This document shows positions 18,353-27,200 of a stretch of 64,000 bases of DNA, one piece after another. A program made the translations under genes and the position numbers. The notes beneath the pieces were generated by a model. The model did no database searches. It saw nothing but the letters and a program-made list of their open reading frames with translations, and was not told where the DNA came from. Location of the stretch: NCBI RefSeq assembly GCF_010614805.1, contig NZ_JAAFZC010000001.1:731001-795000 (forward strand). The letters are read 5' to 3'. The stretch is from Pseudooceanicola aestuarii. Its GTDB lineage: Bacteria > Pseudomonadota > Alphaproteobacteria > Rhodobacterales > Rhodobacteraceae. Position 1 is the stretch's first letter. Each line of letters opens with the position of its first letter.

Positions 18353-19189
18353 GTGGAGTGGCTGACTGAACACAAGATTCCGGTGGGCGACGCCGCCAGC
18401 ACCATTTTCGAATGGGTGCGCGACAACGGGGAGTGGTTTCTCGATTTCCTGTCCATGGTGATGGAACTGATGATCGACGGCATCTTGTGGGTGTTGCAGG
18501 AGCCGCATCCGTTGATCGTGGTCGCCGCCTTCGTCGCCCTGACCTGGGTGCTGCAACGCAACTGGAAGATCTGCCTTTTCGTCTTTGCCGGGTTCCTGTT
18601 CATCCTCAACCAGGACTACTGGGAGGAGATGACCGAAAGCCTGACGCTGGTGCTGTCGGCCTGCGTGGTCTGCATGGCCATCGGCGTGCCCATCGGCATC
18701 GCCACCGCGCACCGGCCACGGCTGTATTCCTATGTCCGGCCGGTGCTGGATCTGATGCAGACGTTGCCAACCTTCGTCTACCTGATCCCGGCCATCGTCT
18801 TCTTTGGCATCGGCATGGTGCCGGGGCTGCTGGCCACCGTCATCTTCGTGCTGCCCGCGCCGATCCGGTTGACCTACCTGGGCGTATCCTCCACCCCGCA
18901 GGCCCTGCTGGAGGCCGCGCGCGCCTTTGGCGCGACGCCGCGCCAGACGCTATACAAGGTGGAGCTGCCCTACGCCCTGCCGCAGATCATGGCCGGTCTG
19001 AACCAGACCATCATGCTGTCGCTGTCCATGGTGGTGGTCGCAGCCCTGGTCGGGGCCGACGGTCTGGGCGTGCCGGTGGTGCGCGCGCTGAACCAGGTGA
19101 ATACCTCGTTGGGTTTTGAATCCGGCTTCGTCATTGTCGTCGTGGCCATCATGCTGGACCGAATCCTGAACGTGGGAGGCCGCAAATGA
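18353..19189 (+). CDS. choW: Choline ABC transporter permease
   Basis: ChoW is the membrane subunit of the choline importer. The 278-residue protein has about six membrane segments and the inner-membrane binding-protein-dependent transport domain, with the EAA-type loop EAARAFGATPRQTLYKVELPYALPQI (about 180-205), written here only by its key residues E-A-A and G at that position, contacting ChoV. It starts with GTG at 18353. The N-terminal segment before the first helix is about 45 residues, as usual for OpuAB/ProW-like proteins of this group. Its stop overlaps the choV start. Confidence 0.94.
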   Translation: MEWLTEHKIPVGDAASTIFEWVRDNGEWFLDFLSMVMELMIDGILWVLQEPHPLIVVAAFVALTWVLQRNWKICLFVFAGFLFILNQDYWEEMTESLTLVLSACVVCMAIGVPIGIATAHRPRLYSYVRPVLDLMQTLPTFVYLIPAIVFFGIGMVPGLLATVIFVLPAPIRLTYLGVSSTPQALLEAARAFGATPRQTLYKVELPYALPQIMAGLNQTIMLSLSMVVVAALVGADGLGVPVVRALNQVNTSLGFESGFVIVVVAIMLDRILNVGGRK

Positions 19190-20220
19190 CCGTCGCCGTT
19201 GAAATCAACAACGTCTCCATCGTCTTTGGCAAATCCCCGGACAAGGCCCTGCCGCTGATGGACAAGGGACAGGACCGATCCGAGATCCAGACAGCCACAG
19301 GGCAGATTCTGGGGGTGCATGATTGCTCCCTCACGGTGAACGAAGGCGAGATCCTCGTGCTTATGGGGCTGTCCGGCTCCGGGAAATCCACTCTGTTGCG
19401 CGCGGTCAACGGGCTGAACCCGGTGGTGCGCGGCAACGTGAGGGTCAACGACGGGGCCGGGATGGTGGACGTCACCCATGCCGACGCCGCCACCCTGCGC
19501 CGTTTGCGGATGGGCCATATCGCGATGGTGTTCCAGCAGTTCGGTCTGTTGCCCTGGCGCAGCGTGCGCGAGAATGTCGGCCTGCCGCTGGAACTGGGCG
19601 GCATGTCCCGCGCCGAGGCCGCCGGCCCCATCGAAGAACAGCTGGCCCTGGTCGGCCTGTCCGACTGGGCGGACCGCAAGGTCGGAGAGCTGTCCGGCGG
19701 CATGCAGCAGCGGGTCGGCCTGGCCCGCGCCTTCGTCACCGAAGCTCCGATCCTGCTGATGGACGAACCTTTCTCCGCGCTTGACCCGCTGATCCGCACA
19801 AAGTTGCAGGACGAGCTGCTGGAGCTTCAGCAAAAGCTGAAACGTACGTTGATCTTCGTCTCTCACGACCTGGACGAAGCGTTCAAACTGGGCAACAAGA
19901 TCGCCATCATGGACGGTGGCCGCATCGTGCAGACCGGCACACCACAGGATATCTTCCGCGACCCGAAAAACGACTACGTCGCCGAATTCGTGCAGCACAT
20001 GAACCCGCTCGGGGTGCTGCGTGCCCGCGACCTGATGCAGCCCCTTCAGGGCACGCCCCACAACACGATCGAGGCCGACCAGCTGATCCGCGACGGCATG
20101 GATTGCCTGATCGGCGCGCCGCATCCGGTTGGCGTCACGGAGAACGGCCGCCTGATCGGCCAGTTGACCCAGGACGACCTGCTGCGCGGATTGTCCAACC
20201 CCTCAGCCAGCGGCGTCTGA
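19186..20220 (+). CDS. choV: Choline ABC transporter ATP-binding protein
   Basis: ChoV energises choline import. The 344-residue ATPase has Walker A GLSGSGKST at residues 61-69, the signature LSGGMQQRVGLARAF at about 168-182, Walker B ILLMDEPFSALDPL, and the switch His in FVSHDLDEA. The C-terminal 80 residues lack the paired CBS domains of ProV and are a short ChoV-type tail. It overlaps choW by 4 bases (ATGA) and ends the operon. Confidence 0.95.
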   Translation: MTVAVEINNVSIVFGKSPDKALPLMDKGQDRSEIQTATGQILGVHDCSLTVNEGEILVLMGLSGSGKSTLLRAVNGLNPVVRGNVRVNDGAGMVDVTHADAATLRRLRMGHIAMVFQQFGLLPWRSVRENVGLPLELGGMSRAEAAGPIEEQLALVGLSDWADRKVGELSGGMQQRVGLARAFVTEAPILLMDEPFSALDPLIRTKLQDELLELQQKLKRTLIFVSHDLDEAFKLGNKIAIMDGGRIVQTGTPQDIFRDPKNDYVAEFVQHMNPLGVLRARDLMQPLQGTPHNTIEADQLIRDGMDCLIGAPHPVGVTENGRLIGQLTQDDLLRGLSNPSASGV

Positions 20221-20484
20221 CCGCCGACAGGGGAGCATCTCTACCGCGCCCCCTTCACCTTTTCCAGGCTCGCCGCCTGCCACCCCCTGCCTCCCGACGG
20301 AAGGGTTAGGCGCACTGGCCCCAACATGCACTTGCAGCAAGTGGATAAAGCGCCCCCTCCGCGCCAGCACCCGCGACCGCGCACGACGGTACGTCCCGTA
20401 TCGTCCTGGGTCATGCCTAGGCCAGAGGCCCAGCAACGCCATGGGCCATTGGCGCGGCAAGCCCGTCGCCGACCCGCGCGCAAA
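20221..20484. other. Intergenic region between choV and the atp operon terminator
   Basis: About 260 bases between the convergent choV and atpF genes. Short open frames exist on both strands but none shows a recognisable protein or ribosome site. No terminator for choV was recognised here; the atp terminator at its right edge may serve both directions. Confidence 0.4.
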
Positions 20485-20514
20485 CGAAAAGACCCGGCCG
20501 CATGGGGCCGGGTC
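20485..20514 (-). terminator. Rho-independent terminator of the atp operon
   Basis: Read on the minus strand, GACCCGGCC, a six-base loop and GGCCGGGTC form a perfect 9-bp stem (20491-20514) followed by TTTTCGTTTG. It lies about 30 bases after the atpF stop. Confidence 0.85.
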
Positions 20515-20542
20515 GATCCGTGGCTCAGTCAGGGGCGGTGGT

Positions 20543-21130
20543 TCAGTGCAGCTTGGCCTGAACCTGGCCGATCGCGTCGTCGATCAGCTTGTTACCTTCG
20601 TTGGCATTCATCTGCTGGGCGATAACCTCCCGCGCGGCGGCGACCGCCACGGTGGCGGCACGGTCGCGGACGGCGCGGACAGCGGTCGCCTCGGCGGAGG
20701 CGATCTGCTCTTCCGCGGCGGCAATGCGGCGGGTGATGGAGCTTTCCAGATCCGCCTTCGCCTGTTCGGCGGCGGCGCTGGCCTCGCTCTTGGCGGTGCG
20801 CACGATGCGGTCGGCCTGCTCCTGCACTTCTTTCTGCTTGCGCTCGTAAGAAGCCAGCAGCGATTGCGCATCTTCGCGCAGGGCACGCGCTTCGTCCAGC
20901 TCGGCCCGGATACCATCGGCGCGCTTGTCCAGCATGCCGCCCAGCATCGAGGGCACCTTGAAATACAGCAGCGCCGCGATGAACACGATGAACGCGATCA
21001 GTACGACAAAGTCGGTATTGCCAAGGGAAATGAAAGGTCCCGTAGCCGCCTGGGCGGGCAGCGCGGACAGGGTCAGGCCCAGCGTCGCGGCCATGGCAAG
21101 GCCTTGATTGCGGAACGTCATCGCTCTCAT
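20543..21130 (-). CDS. atpF: ATP synthase Fo subunit b
   Basis: Subunit b is one half of the peripheral stalk that holds F1 still against Fo. The 195-residue protein has an N-terminal signal-like stretch (to about residue 28), a membrane helix at about 38-58 ([17 protein letters not shown]), then a long charged coiled coil rich in Ala, Glu and Arg. The start overlaps the stop of the b' gene by 4 bases (ATGA). Alphaproteobacteria carry b and b' as separate genes; this copy is last in the operon and fits b. Confidence 0.93.
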   Translation of the reverse strand: MRAMTFRNQGLAMAATLGLTLSALPAQAATGPFISLGNTDFVVLIAFIVFIAALLYFKVPSMLGGMLDKRADGIRAELDEARALREDAQSLLASYERKQKEVQEQADRIVRTAKSEASAAAEQAKADLESSITRRIAAAEEQIASAEATAVRAVRDRAATVAVAAAREVIAQQMNANEGNKLIDDAIGQVQAKLH

Positions 21131-21672
21131 CCTTTCAGCTTGGCATCGACGGCGGCGTCGACGGTGGCCTGCTCCGCAGAGAAGCCAAGCGCCGTGATCA
21201 CGGCGGCGGCGGTCTCGCGGGCGACCTCTTCGGCGCTGCGGGCGGCATTGGCACGGATATCGGCAATCGCCTTCTCGCCTTCGGCGGTGCGGGCGGCGAT
21301 CTCGGCGTCGGCCTTGGCGGTGGCGGCGTCCAGCTCTGCCTGGATTTCGGCGCGGGCTTCGGCGACGATGCGCCCGGCCTCGACACGGGCATCGGCCAGC
21401 GCCTGGTCATAGGCGGCCTCTGCCTCGACGGCCTTCTGCTTCAGCTCCTCGGCGGCGGCGATATCGTTGGTGATCGCCCCGGCGCGGTCCGACAGGACCG
21501 ATGCGACACGCGGAAGGGCCACGCGCGACAGGATGAAGTAGATCACGACGAGCGTGACGATCAGCCAGAAAATCTGGTTGCCCCAGGTCGAGAAATCGAG
21601 CTGCGGCATGCCCGGAGCGGAGGCTGCGGCGTCGGCAGCGTGGCCCGTGGCTTCAGTCGTTTGTGTAGCCAT
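21127..21672 (-). CDS. atpF': ATP synthase Fo subunit b'
   Basis: This is the second peripheral stalk subunit (also called AtpG or AtpX). The 181-residue protein begins with an Ala-rich soluble tail, [19 protein letters not shown] at about 25-43 (the b' membrane helix signature FPQMWPSTWANQIFWL-like region), and continues as a coiled coil. It pairs with the following b subunit as a heterodimer, as in photosynthetic and other alphaproteobacteria. A 134-base gap with a small CCCCGG/CCGGGG hairpin (21704-21719) separates it from atpE. Confidence 0.93.
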   Translation of the reverse strand: MATQTTEATGHAADAAASAPGMPQLDFSTWGNQIFWLIVTLVVIYFILSRVALPRVASVLSDRAGAITNDIAAAEELKQKAVEAEAAYDQALADARVEAGRIVAEARAEIQAELDAATAKADAEIAARTAEGEKAIADIRANAARSAEEVARETAAAVITALGFSAEQATVDAAVDAKLKG

Positions 21673-21806
21673 GTCTCAGGTTACTCCGTCTGGGAAGTCG
21701 GAACCCCGGCAACCCGGGGCTGGCGTCGGCATTCCCCCGATCACCGGGGACATACCACGGGTGGACCGGACCCGGCCCACCCGCGCGTAAGGATCAGCCG
21801 GTCAGA

Positions 21807-22031
21807 TCAGACGGCGAACATCAGCAGCAGGGCGATCAGGAACGAGAAGATGCCCAGTGCTTCGGCGAAGGCGATGCCGATGAAGAGGGTTGCGGTCTGC
21901 GAAGCAGCGGCAGAGGGGTTGCGCAGGGCGCCGGCCAGGAAGTTTGCGGCGACGTTGCCCACACCAAGTGCGGCGAGACCAGTGCCCAGACCTGCAATGC
22001 CTGCGCCGATATGTGCGAGTTGACCTTCCAT
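21807..22031 (-). CDS. atpE: ATP synthase Fo subunit c
   Basis: Subunit c forms the proton-driven rotor ring. The 74-residue protein is two membrane helices joined by a polar loop with RNPS (about 37-40). The helix-1 glycine motif [17 protein letters not shown] and the ion-carrying carboxylate Glu57 in [11 protein letters not shown] are intact. No second ion-site Gln of Na+ types is evident, so protons are the likely ion. Ribosome site AAGGAGA is close to the start. Confidence 0.97.
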   Translation of the reverse strand: MEGQLAHIGAGIAGLGTGLAALGVGNVAANFLAGALRNPSAAASQTATLFIGIAFAEALGIFSFLIALLLMFAV

Positions 22032-22117
22032 GATCCTATCTCCTTACGATTGGAAGTTACTGTATTCGAGTCGTGCTGCGGACGGGCCGACACCGGGTCG
22101 GCCGCGCCAGTCAGTCG

Positions 22118-22885
22118 TCAGTGGGACGGGTGCAATGCATCTTTCAGATACACGCAGGTCAGAATGGTAAAGACGTAGGCCTGAATGAAGGCCACCAGGA
22201 TCTCCAGCCCGTACATGGCGGTGATCGCCAGGATAGAGATCGGCGACACGACAGCCAGCGCGGCGAAGCCGGCGAACACCTTGATCACCGCGTGGCCGGC
22301 CATGAGGTTGCCCGCCAGACGAATGGAGTGGCTGACCGGGCGCACGAAGTAGGAAATCAGCTCGATCACGGCCAGGACGGGGCGCAGGGCCAGCGGTGCG
22401 GAAGTGACCCAGAACAGGCCCAGGAACTTGGCACCGTTCTTGGCGAAACCCACGATCGTCACGGTCAGGAACACGGCCAGCGCCAGGACGATGGACACCG
22501 CGAAATGCGACGTTGTGGTAAAGCTCATCGGGATCAGGCCCAGGAAGTTGGCGAAGACGATGAACATGAACAGCGTGAAGATATAGGGGAAGAAGCTGAG
22601 CGCATCCTTGCCTGCCACGTCCTCCACCATCTTGTAGATGAAGCCATAGGCCATCTCGGCGATCGACTGGACCTTGTTGGGCACCCGCGCCCGGCCCGAG
22701 GTGCCCAGCACCATCAGGGCAAAGATCGCCAGGACGGCAACCGCCATCCACAACGTCACGTTGGTGATCGTGTACCAATGCACCGGGTCGCCGGCATCGC
22801 CGAACAGCGGCTTGACGATGAACTGATCCATCGGGTGAAAGACCAGCCCGCCTTCGTCGCCGTGAGTGGCAGCTTCCGTCGCCAT
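22118..22885 (-). CDS. atpB: ATP synthase Fo subunit a
   Basis: Subunit a forms the proton half-channels next to the c ring. The 255-residue protein has five or six membrane segments and the essential Arg in [12 protein letters not shown] near residue 175, plus the conserved C-terminal block [18 protein letters not shown]. The ATG at 22885 follows AGAGGGA at proper distance and gives [13 protein letters not shown]; a longer frame is possible but has no ribosome site. It follows atpI directly with one base between the genes. Confidence 0.96.
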   Translation of the reverse strand: MATEAATHGDEGGLVFHPMDQFIVKPLFGDAGDPVHWYTITNVTLWMAVAVLAIFALMVLGTSGRARVPNKVQSIAEMAYGFIYKMVEDVAGKDALSFFPYIFTLFMFIVFANFLGLIPMSFTTTSHFAVSIVLALAVFLTVTIVGFAKNGAKFLGLFWVTSAPLALRPVLAVIELISYFVRPVSHSIRLAGNLMAGHAVIKVFAGFAALAVVSPISILAITAMYGLEILVAFIQAYVFTILTCVYLKDALHPSH

Positions 22886-22886
22886 G

Positions 22887-23225
22887 TCAGTCCCTCTTCT
22901 CGTCTTCGGCCGGGGCGTCCTGCGCACCGGCGAGCCTGTCCTGATAGTCCCTGGCCGACCGCATCATCACGCGAATGCCTGCCACGAACCCCAATCCCGT
23001 AAAGAGGACCAGCATGATGGGCAGCGTTCCCAACAGAACGTCCAGCCCGTAGCCAACCCCCAGACCGATCCCGAGACCGGCCACCAGTTCCGTCACCATG
23101 CGCCAGCCGACTTCGGCCGAGGAATAGCCCTGCGCAAGCGTCTTTTCCGAGTCCGGCGCCCCCTTGGCCGCCGCGATACGCGCATCCAGATCCGCCAGTT
23201 TGTGCCTGTGGTCCGGTTCGCTCAT
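22887..23225 (-). CDS. atpI: ATP synthase assembly protein AtpI
   Basis: AtpI helps assemble the c ring and may carry Mg2+. The 112-residue protein has a charged N-terminus ([17 protein letters not shown]) and two membrane helices at about 50-72 and 75-92 with [13 protein letters not shown], typical of the alphaproteobacterial AtpI/AtpZ type. The start at 23225 is chosen because it follows AGGGAG and fits family length. It is the first gene of the Fo operon. Confidence 0.9.
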   Translation of the reverse strand: MSEPDHRHKLADLDARIAAAKGAPDSEKTLAQGYSSAEVGWRMVTELVAGLGIGLGVGYGLDVLLGTLPIMLVLFTGLGFVAGIRVMMRSARDYQDRLAGAQDAPAEDEKRD

Positions 23226-23257
23226 CTCCCTGGGACACCCCCGCAACTTTCGCGATG

Positions 23258-23286
23258 TAGCTACGGCGCGGCGCGGCCCGAGTCAA
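23258..23286 (-). promoter_or_regulatory. Candidate sigma-70 promoter of the atp operon
   Basis: On the minus strand TTGACT (23286-23281), a 17-base spacer and TAGCTA (23263-23258) stand about 33 bases before the atpI start. The -35 is good, the -10 is moderate. Upstream lies an AT-rich patch with CTAC...GTAG dyad symmetry (about 23308-23326). Confidence 0.5.
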
Positions 23287-23389
23287 GCACGCTGCTCGAC
23301 ACTTTAACCTACTGTATTTACGTAGTTTTTCAAAATGGGCGCGCGCCGCCAAGCGCAATCAGACCCGCTCTGACCCTTCCCAGGCATTC

Positions 23390-23405
23390 TCAACCCCACG
23401 GTTGA
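23390..23405. promoter_or_regulatory. Operator 1 of the ArsR-family regulator
   Basis: TCAACC-CCAC-GGTTGA is a perfect 6+6 dyad upstream of the arsR-type gene. An identical-arm copy begins exactly 40 bases downstream. See operator 2. Confidence 0.72.
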
Positions 23406-23429
23406 GCATCATCGTACAGGCTGTCACGT

Positions 23430-23445
23430 TCAACCCAGCGGTTGA
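23430..23445. promoter_or_regulatory. Operator 2 of the ArsR-family regulator
   Basis: TCAACC-CAGC-GGTTGA repeats the arms of operator 1, 32 bases before the start of the regulator. ArsR proteins bind short dyads as dimers, so two sites about four helical turns apart suggest cooperative autorepression. Confidence 0.75.
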
Positions 23446-23477
23446 CTGTCGCAGGGGGCTGCGCCTAACTCCGGGCC

Positions 23478-23819
23478 ATGTCCGACGCCGCGCTAGACAT
23501 CGTATTCCATGCCCTGGGCGATCCGACCCGGCGGGCCATCCTGCGCATGTTGCTGGAAGACGATATGGCCGTCAGCGACGTGGCGGACCCGTTCGACATG
23601 TCGTTGGCCGCGATATCCAAGCACCTGCTGATCCTGGCCCGCGCCGGCCTTATCACGCAGGAGAAGCGCGGCCGCGTCAAATGGTGCAAGCTGGAGCCGG
23701 ACGCCCTGCGCGGGGCTTCGGTCTGGATGCAGGGGTTCGGCCAGTACGAGCCGGTGAACCTGGACGCCTTTGAACGGTTCCTGCTGGCGGAGGATCACCT
23801 GCCCGACGCCCAGGAATGA
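23478..23819 (+). CDS. ArsR/SmtB family transcriptional regulator
   Basis: The 113-residue protein is a winged helix regulator starting MSDAALDIVFHALGDPTRRAIL, with recognition helix SLAAISKHLLILARAGL at about 48-64 and a wing KRGRVKWCKLEP. The metal motif ELCVCDL of arsenic/zinc sensors is replaced by MAVSDVADPF, and only one Cys (in KWCKL) is present. It is therefore probably not a metal sensor; it resembles ArsR proteins that partner SRPBCC domain proteins, but none is adjacent. Two matching dyads upstream point to autoregulation. It is convergent with the LysR gene. Confidence 0.9.
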   Translation: MSDAALDIVFHALGDPTRRAILRMLLEDDMAVSDVADPFDMSLAAISKHLLILARAGLITQEKRGRVKWCKLEPDALRGASVWMQGFGQYEPVNLDAFERFLLAEDHLPDAQE

Positions 23820-23867
23820 GGCGCGCCCTGCCCGCCACCGGCAGGCGCGACGGGCGGGCGGTCGGGA

Positions 23868-24761
23868 CTACAGCTCCAGCCGGGCATCGCGGGCGGTGTC
23901 GGCGTTGTCCTTGAGATAGCGCAGGAAGGTCTGGACCTTGGCGGTGCGGTGCAGGTCCATATGGGTGACCAGCCACAATCGGCTGCTCCATTCCTCCAGC
24001 GAGGGATGCACCCGGACCAGTCCGGGATGTTCCTGATTGTCCAGCTCCCCCAGAAAGCCGAGGCCGGTGCCCGACAGGATCGCCTGCCGCGTGGCGCGAT
24101 CGTTGTCGGAGCGGAACACCACCTGGCGTTCGGGTATGCGTTCGCGCATCCACCGCGAATAGGGCCGCCGGGTCGCCGGATCGTCAGCCCCGACAAATGT
24201 GTGCCCGTCCAGAGATCCGTCGAAATCGGGCATTCCGTGACGCTCGATATACTCCCGGCTACCGTAGATCGCGAAGCCGACCCGCAGGAAGGGCTGCACC
24301 ACGTTGTCGGGCTGTTGCGGCGGACTGCCGGCGCGGATGGCCACATGCGCCTCGCCATATTCCAGGCGGAACAGCCGGGTGGAGGTCATGTAGCGCAGGA
24401 TGACCTCGGGATAATCCTGCTGGAACCGCGCGAGGATGGGCACCAGCAGGTGGCTCAGCCCGTCAAGGGTGGTCACCACCAGCTCCCCCGCGACGCCGTT
24501 GCCCAGCCCCTTGATCCGGCCGGACAACTGGCTGAACTGTTCATCCGTGGCCTGGGCCACGCGCAGCAGGTCCTGCCCGGCCTCCGTGGGGGTGTAGCCG
24601 CGGGTGTGGCGCTGAAACAGCTTGACCCCCAGCCGGCCTTCGAGGGCATCGATATGACGGATGACGGTCGCATGATGGACCCCCAGAACCTCGGCCGCAC
24701 CGGAAACGGTGCCCAGCCGCGCGACCTGGAAGGCCGTCCTGATCTCATCCCAATTGTCCAT
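23868..24761 (-). CDS. LysR family transcriptional regulator
   Basis: The protein (297 residues from the ATG at 24761) has the LysR winged helix at about 1-60 (RTAFQVARLGTVSGAAEVLGVHH, ATVIRHIDALE, TEAGQDLL) and a periplasmic-binding-like effector domain. The helix has His-His-Ala-Thr where most LysR proteins have Q-P/S-A-V-S. A GTG at 24785 would add 8 residues; the ATG start MDNWDEIRTAF is preferred as the usual beginning of this group. No divergently transcribed target gene is adjacent (317 bases to ffh), so the regulon is unknown. Confidence 0.88.
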   Translation of the reverse strand: MDNWDEIRTAFQVARLGTVSGAAEVLGVHHATVIRHIDALEGRLGVKLFQRHTRGYTPTEAGQDLLRVAQATDEQFSQLSGRIKGLGNGVAGELVVTTLDGLSHLLVPILARFQQDYPEVILRYMTSTRLFRLEYGEAHVAIRAGSPPQQPDNVVQPFLRVGFAIYGSREYIERHGMPDFDGSLDGHTFVGADDPATRRPYSRWMRERIPERQVVFRSDNDRATRQAILSGTGLGFLGELDNQEHPGLVRVHPSLEEWSSRLWLVTHMDLHRTAKVQTFLRYLKDNADTARDARLEL

Positions 24762-25078
24762 GCCGCCTGCCCCGTTGTCGTTCACGTCTTTTCACGATGT
24801 CCGCCCAATATGCGGCCCTGCCCTGATGAAACAAGGGTTTGGGGTGCAGGTTTCTGTGTCATGACTTGACTCCCCCAGGCCTGACGCCTAAACGCCGGCG
24901 CATATCCCGGAGTCTCACGTGATTCCGGTCCCATCGCCATTGGCGGGGATCGCCACCAGTCAGCGCGTTGCGCCCACTGGTGCGCTTGGCCTTTGTGCCG
25001 CCCCGACTTTGCGCTTTCCGCCGGTCCTGCCTACATGGGACCAGACCCAACCGTTGATGGCCGAAGGAGGGCCGGGGC
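24762..25078. other. Intergenic region between the LysR gene and ffh
   Basis: 317 bases without a credible gene. I looked for SRP RNA (ffs) because ffh follows, and for a tRNA, and found neither. It should contain divergent promoters but no clear hexamer pair was found. Confidence 0.4.
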
Positions 25079-26590
25079 ATGTTTGAAAATCTTTCCGAAC
25101 GCCTCTCCGGTGTCTTTGACCGGCTGACAAAACAGGGCGCCCTGAACGAAGACGACGTCAAGACCGCCCTGCGGGAGGTCCGCGTTGCCCTGCTGGAGGC
25201 CGACGTGTCCCTGCCGGTGGCGCGCGATTTCGTCAAGGCGGTGCAGGCCAAGGCAACCGGCCAGTCGGTGACGAAATCCGTCACTCCCGGCCAGCAGGTC
25301 GTGAAGATCGTCCATGACGAACTGGTCCACGTCCTGACCGGCGACGAAGACCCCGGCAAGCTGAAGATCGACAGCCCGCCCGCGCCGATCCTGATGGTCG
25401 GCCTGCAAGGGTCGGGCAAGACGACCACCACCGCCAAGCTGGCCAAGCGTCTGAAGGAGAAGGAGGGCAAGCGTGTCCTCATGGCCTCTCTCGATGTGAA
25501 CCGCCCCGCGGCGATGGAGCAGTTGCAGATCCTCGGCGCGCAGATCGGGGTCGATACCCTGCCCATCGTCAAGGGCGAGGATCCCGTGGCGATTGCCCGG
25601 CGGGCCAAGACGCAGGCGTCTCTGGGCGGTTATGACGTCTATATGCTGGACACCGCCGGCCGGCTGCATATCGACGCCGAGCTGATCCAGCAGGCCGCCG
25701 ACGTGCGCGATGTGGTGAACCCGCGTGAGACGCTGCTGGTCGTCGATGGCCTGACCGGCCAGGTCGCCGTCGAGGTGGCCGAGGAATTCGACGACAAGAT
25801 CGGCGTCTCAGGTGTCGTGCTGACGCGGATGGACGGCGACGGCCGCGGCGGCGCGGCCCTGTCCATGCGGGCCGTCACCGGCAAGCCCATCCGCTTTGTC
25901 GGGCTGGGCGAGAAGATGGACGCCATCGAGACGTTCGAACCCGAACGCATCGCGGGCCGCATCCTGGGCATGGGCGATATCGTCGCCCTGGTGGAAAAGG
26001 CGCAGGAAACGCTGGAGGCCGAACAGGCCGAACGCATGATGAAGCGGTTCCAGAAGGGTCAGTTCAACATGAACGACCTGAAGATGCAGCTGGACCAGAT
26101 GCAGAAGATGGGCGGCATGGAAAGCATGATGTCCATGATGCCCGGCATGGGCAAGATGGCCAAGCAGGCGCAGGATGCCGGGTTCGACGACCGCGCGCTG
26201 AAACGCCAGATCGCGCTGATCCAGTCGATGACCAAACGCGAGCGCGCCCAGCCGCAATTGCTTCAGGCCAGCCGCAAGAAACGGATTGCGGCGGGTGCGG
26301 GGATGGAAGTCTCCGACCTGAACAAGCTTCTGAAGATGCACCGGCAGATGGCCGACATGATGAAGAAGATGGGCAAGATGGGCAAAGGCGGTGCGCTCAA
26401 ACAGGCGATGCGCGGCATGATGGGCAAGGGCGGCGGCATGCCCGGCGGCATGGACCCGTCGCAGATGGATCCCAAGGCGCTGGAACAGGCGGCCCGCCAG
26501 ATGGGCGGCAAGATGCCCGGTGGTCTGGGTGGCTTGGGCGGTGCCGGTGGCCTGCCCCCCGGCCTGTCGGGGTTCGGCAAGAAGAAATGA
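25079..26590 (+). CDS. ffh: Signal recognition particle protein Ffh
   Basis: Ffh binds 4.5S RNA and the signal sequences of nascent membrane proteins and docks with FtsY. The 503-residue protein has the N domain (MFENLSERLSGVFDRL), the GTPase G domain with GLQGSGKTTT at 108-117, DTAGR and TRMDGDGRGGAALS, and a C-terminal Met-rich M domain with long runs of Met, Gly and Lys. The tail GGLGGLGGAGGLPPGLSGFG is low complexity and usual for this order. It starts 6 bases after the ribosome site GAAGGAGG-like sequence at about 25063-25070. Confidence 0.97.
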   Translation: MFENLSERLSGVFDRLTKQGALNEDDVKTALREVRVALLEADVSLPVARDFVKAVQAKATGQSVTKSVTPGQQVVKIVHDELVHVLTGDEDPGKLKIDSPPAPILMVGLQGSGKTTTTAKLAKRLKEKEGKRVLMASLDVNRPAAMEQLQILGAQIGVDTLPIVKGEDPVAIARRAKTQASLGGYDVYMLDTAGRLHIDAELIQQAADVRDVVNPRETLLVVDGLTGQVAVEVAEEFDDKIGVSGVVLTRMDGDGRGGAALSMRAVTGKPIRFVGLGEKMDAIETFEPERIAGRILGMGDIVALVEKAQETLEAEQAERMMKRFQKGQFNMNDLKMQLDQMQKMGGMESMMSMMPGMGKMAKQAQDAGFDDRALKRQIALIQSMTKRERAQPQLLQASRKKRIAAGAGMEVSDLNKLLKMHRQMADMMKKMGKMGKGGALKQAMRGMMGKGGGMPGGMDPSQMDPKALEQAARQMGGKMPGGLGGLGGAGGLPPGLSGFGKKK

Positions 26591-26645
26591 CGATGTGGTG
26601 CAGCGCGGATACCCGGCCCCTGGGCCCGTGGCAGGCGGTGTGCGC

Positions 26646-27200
26646 ATGATCGCGCCCGATCCGCTGTATCCTGTTCTGGAAACGGAACGGCTGCGCCTGC
26701 TGTGTCCGGCCGCACCCGATTTCGACGCCATGGCGGCCTACCTGGCGCCGGGCACCCGCGACTTTGTCGACCTGCCGCCCGACCCGGAATCCGCCTGGTG
26801 GTCCGTGGCGACCACCATCGGCCATTGGCATCTGCGCGGCTACGGACATTTCGCCGTGGTCGACCGTCGCAGCGGGGAGCATTTCGGACTGGTCGGCCCC
26901 TGGTTCCCGCATGGCTGGCCCGAGCCGGAACTGTCCTGGCAATTGCTGGACGGGGCCGAGGGGCGCGGCATCGCGACCGAGGCGGCGCGCGCCGTTCTGG
27001 ATTGGCTGTTCCTCGAAAAGGGCTGGTCCTCCTGCATTTCGATGATCGCGCCGGGCAATGCGCGGTCGCTGGCGCTGGTCGAACGGCTGGGCGCCCGGTC
27101 TGAGGGGATGTTTCACCACCGGTTGACCGGAGAACTGCGGATCTGGCGCCACGTCGCCCGCACCGCCACCGGCCGCAAGTTGATGGAGGGGTTCGCATGA
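26646..27200 (+). CDS. GNAT (RimJ/RimL-type) acetyltransferase 1
   Basis: The 184-residue protein is an Acetyltransf_3-type GNAT with LETERLRLLCPAAPDFDAM at the start, HWHLRGYGHFAVVDR in the middle, the acetyl-CoA loop GRGIATEAARAVLDWL at about 118-133 and APGNARSLALVERLGA near the C-terminus. It is the first of three consecutive paralogues that share these landmarks. The ATG at 26646 fits the family start; a longer frame runs back into ffh. Its stop overlaps the next start by 4 bases. The acetyl acceptor is unknown. Confidence 0.9.
   Translation: MIAPDPLYPVLETERLRLLCPAAPDFDAMAAYLAPGTRDFVDLPPDPESAWWSVATTIGHWHLRGYGHFAVVDRRSGEHFGLVGPWFPHGWPEPELSWQLLDGAEGRGIATEAARAVLDWLFLEKGWSSCISMIAPGNARSLALVERLGARSEGMFHHRLTGELRIWRHVARTATGRKLMEGFA

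Noticed and set aside
20221..20484. Short open frames between choV and atpF
   Set aside because: No ribosome site, no recognisable protein, biased composition.
24762..25078. Possible 4.5S SRP RNA next to ffh
   Set aside because: The conserved GGTCAGG...GGAAGCAGC tip was not found.
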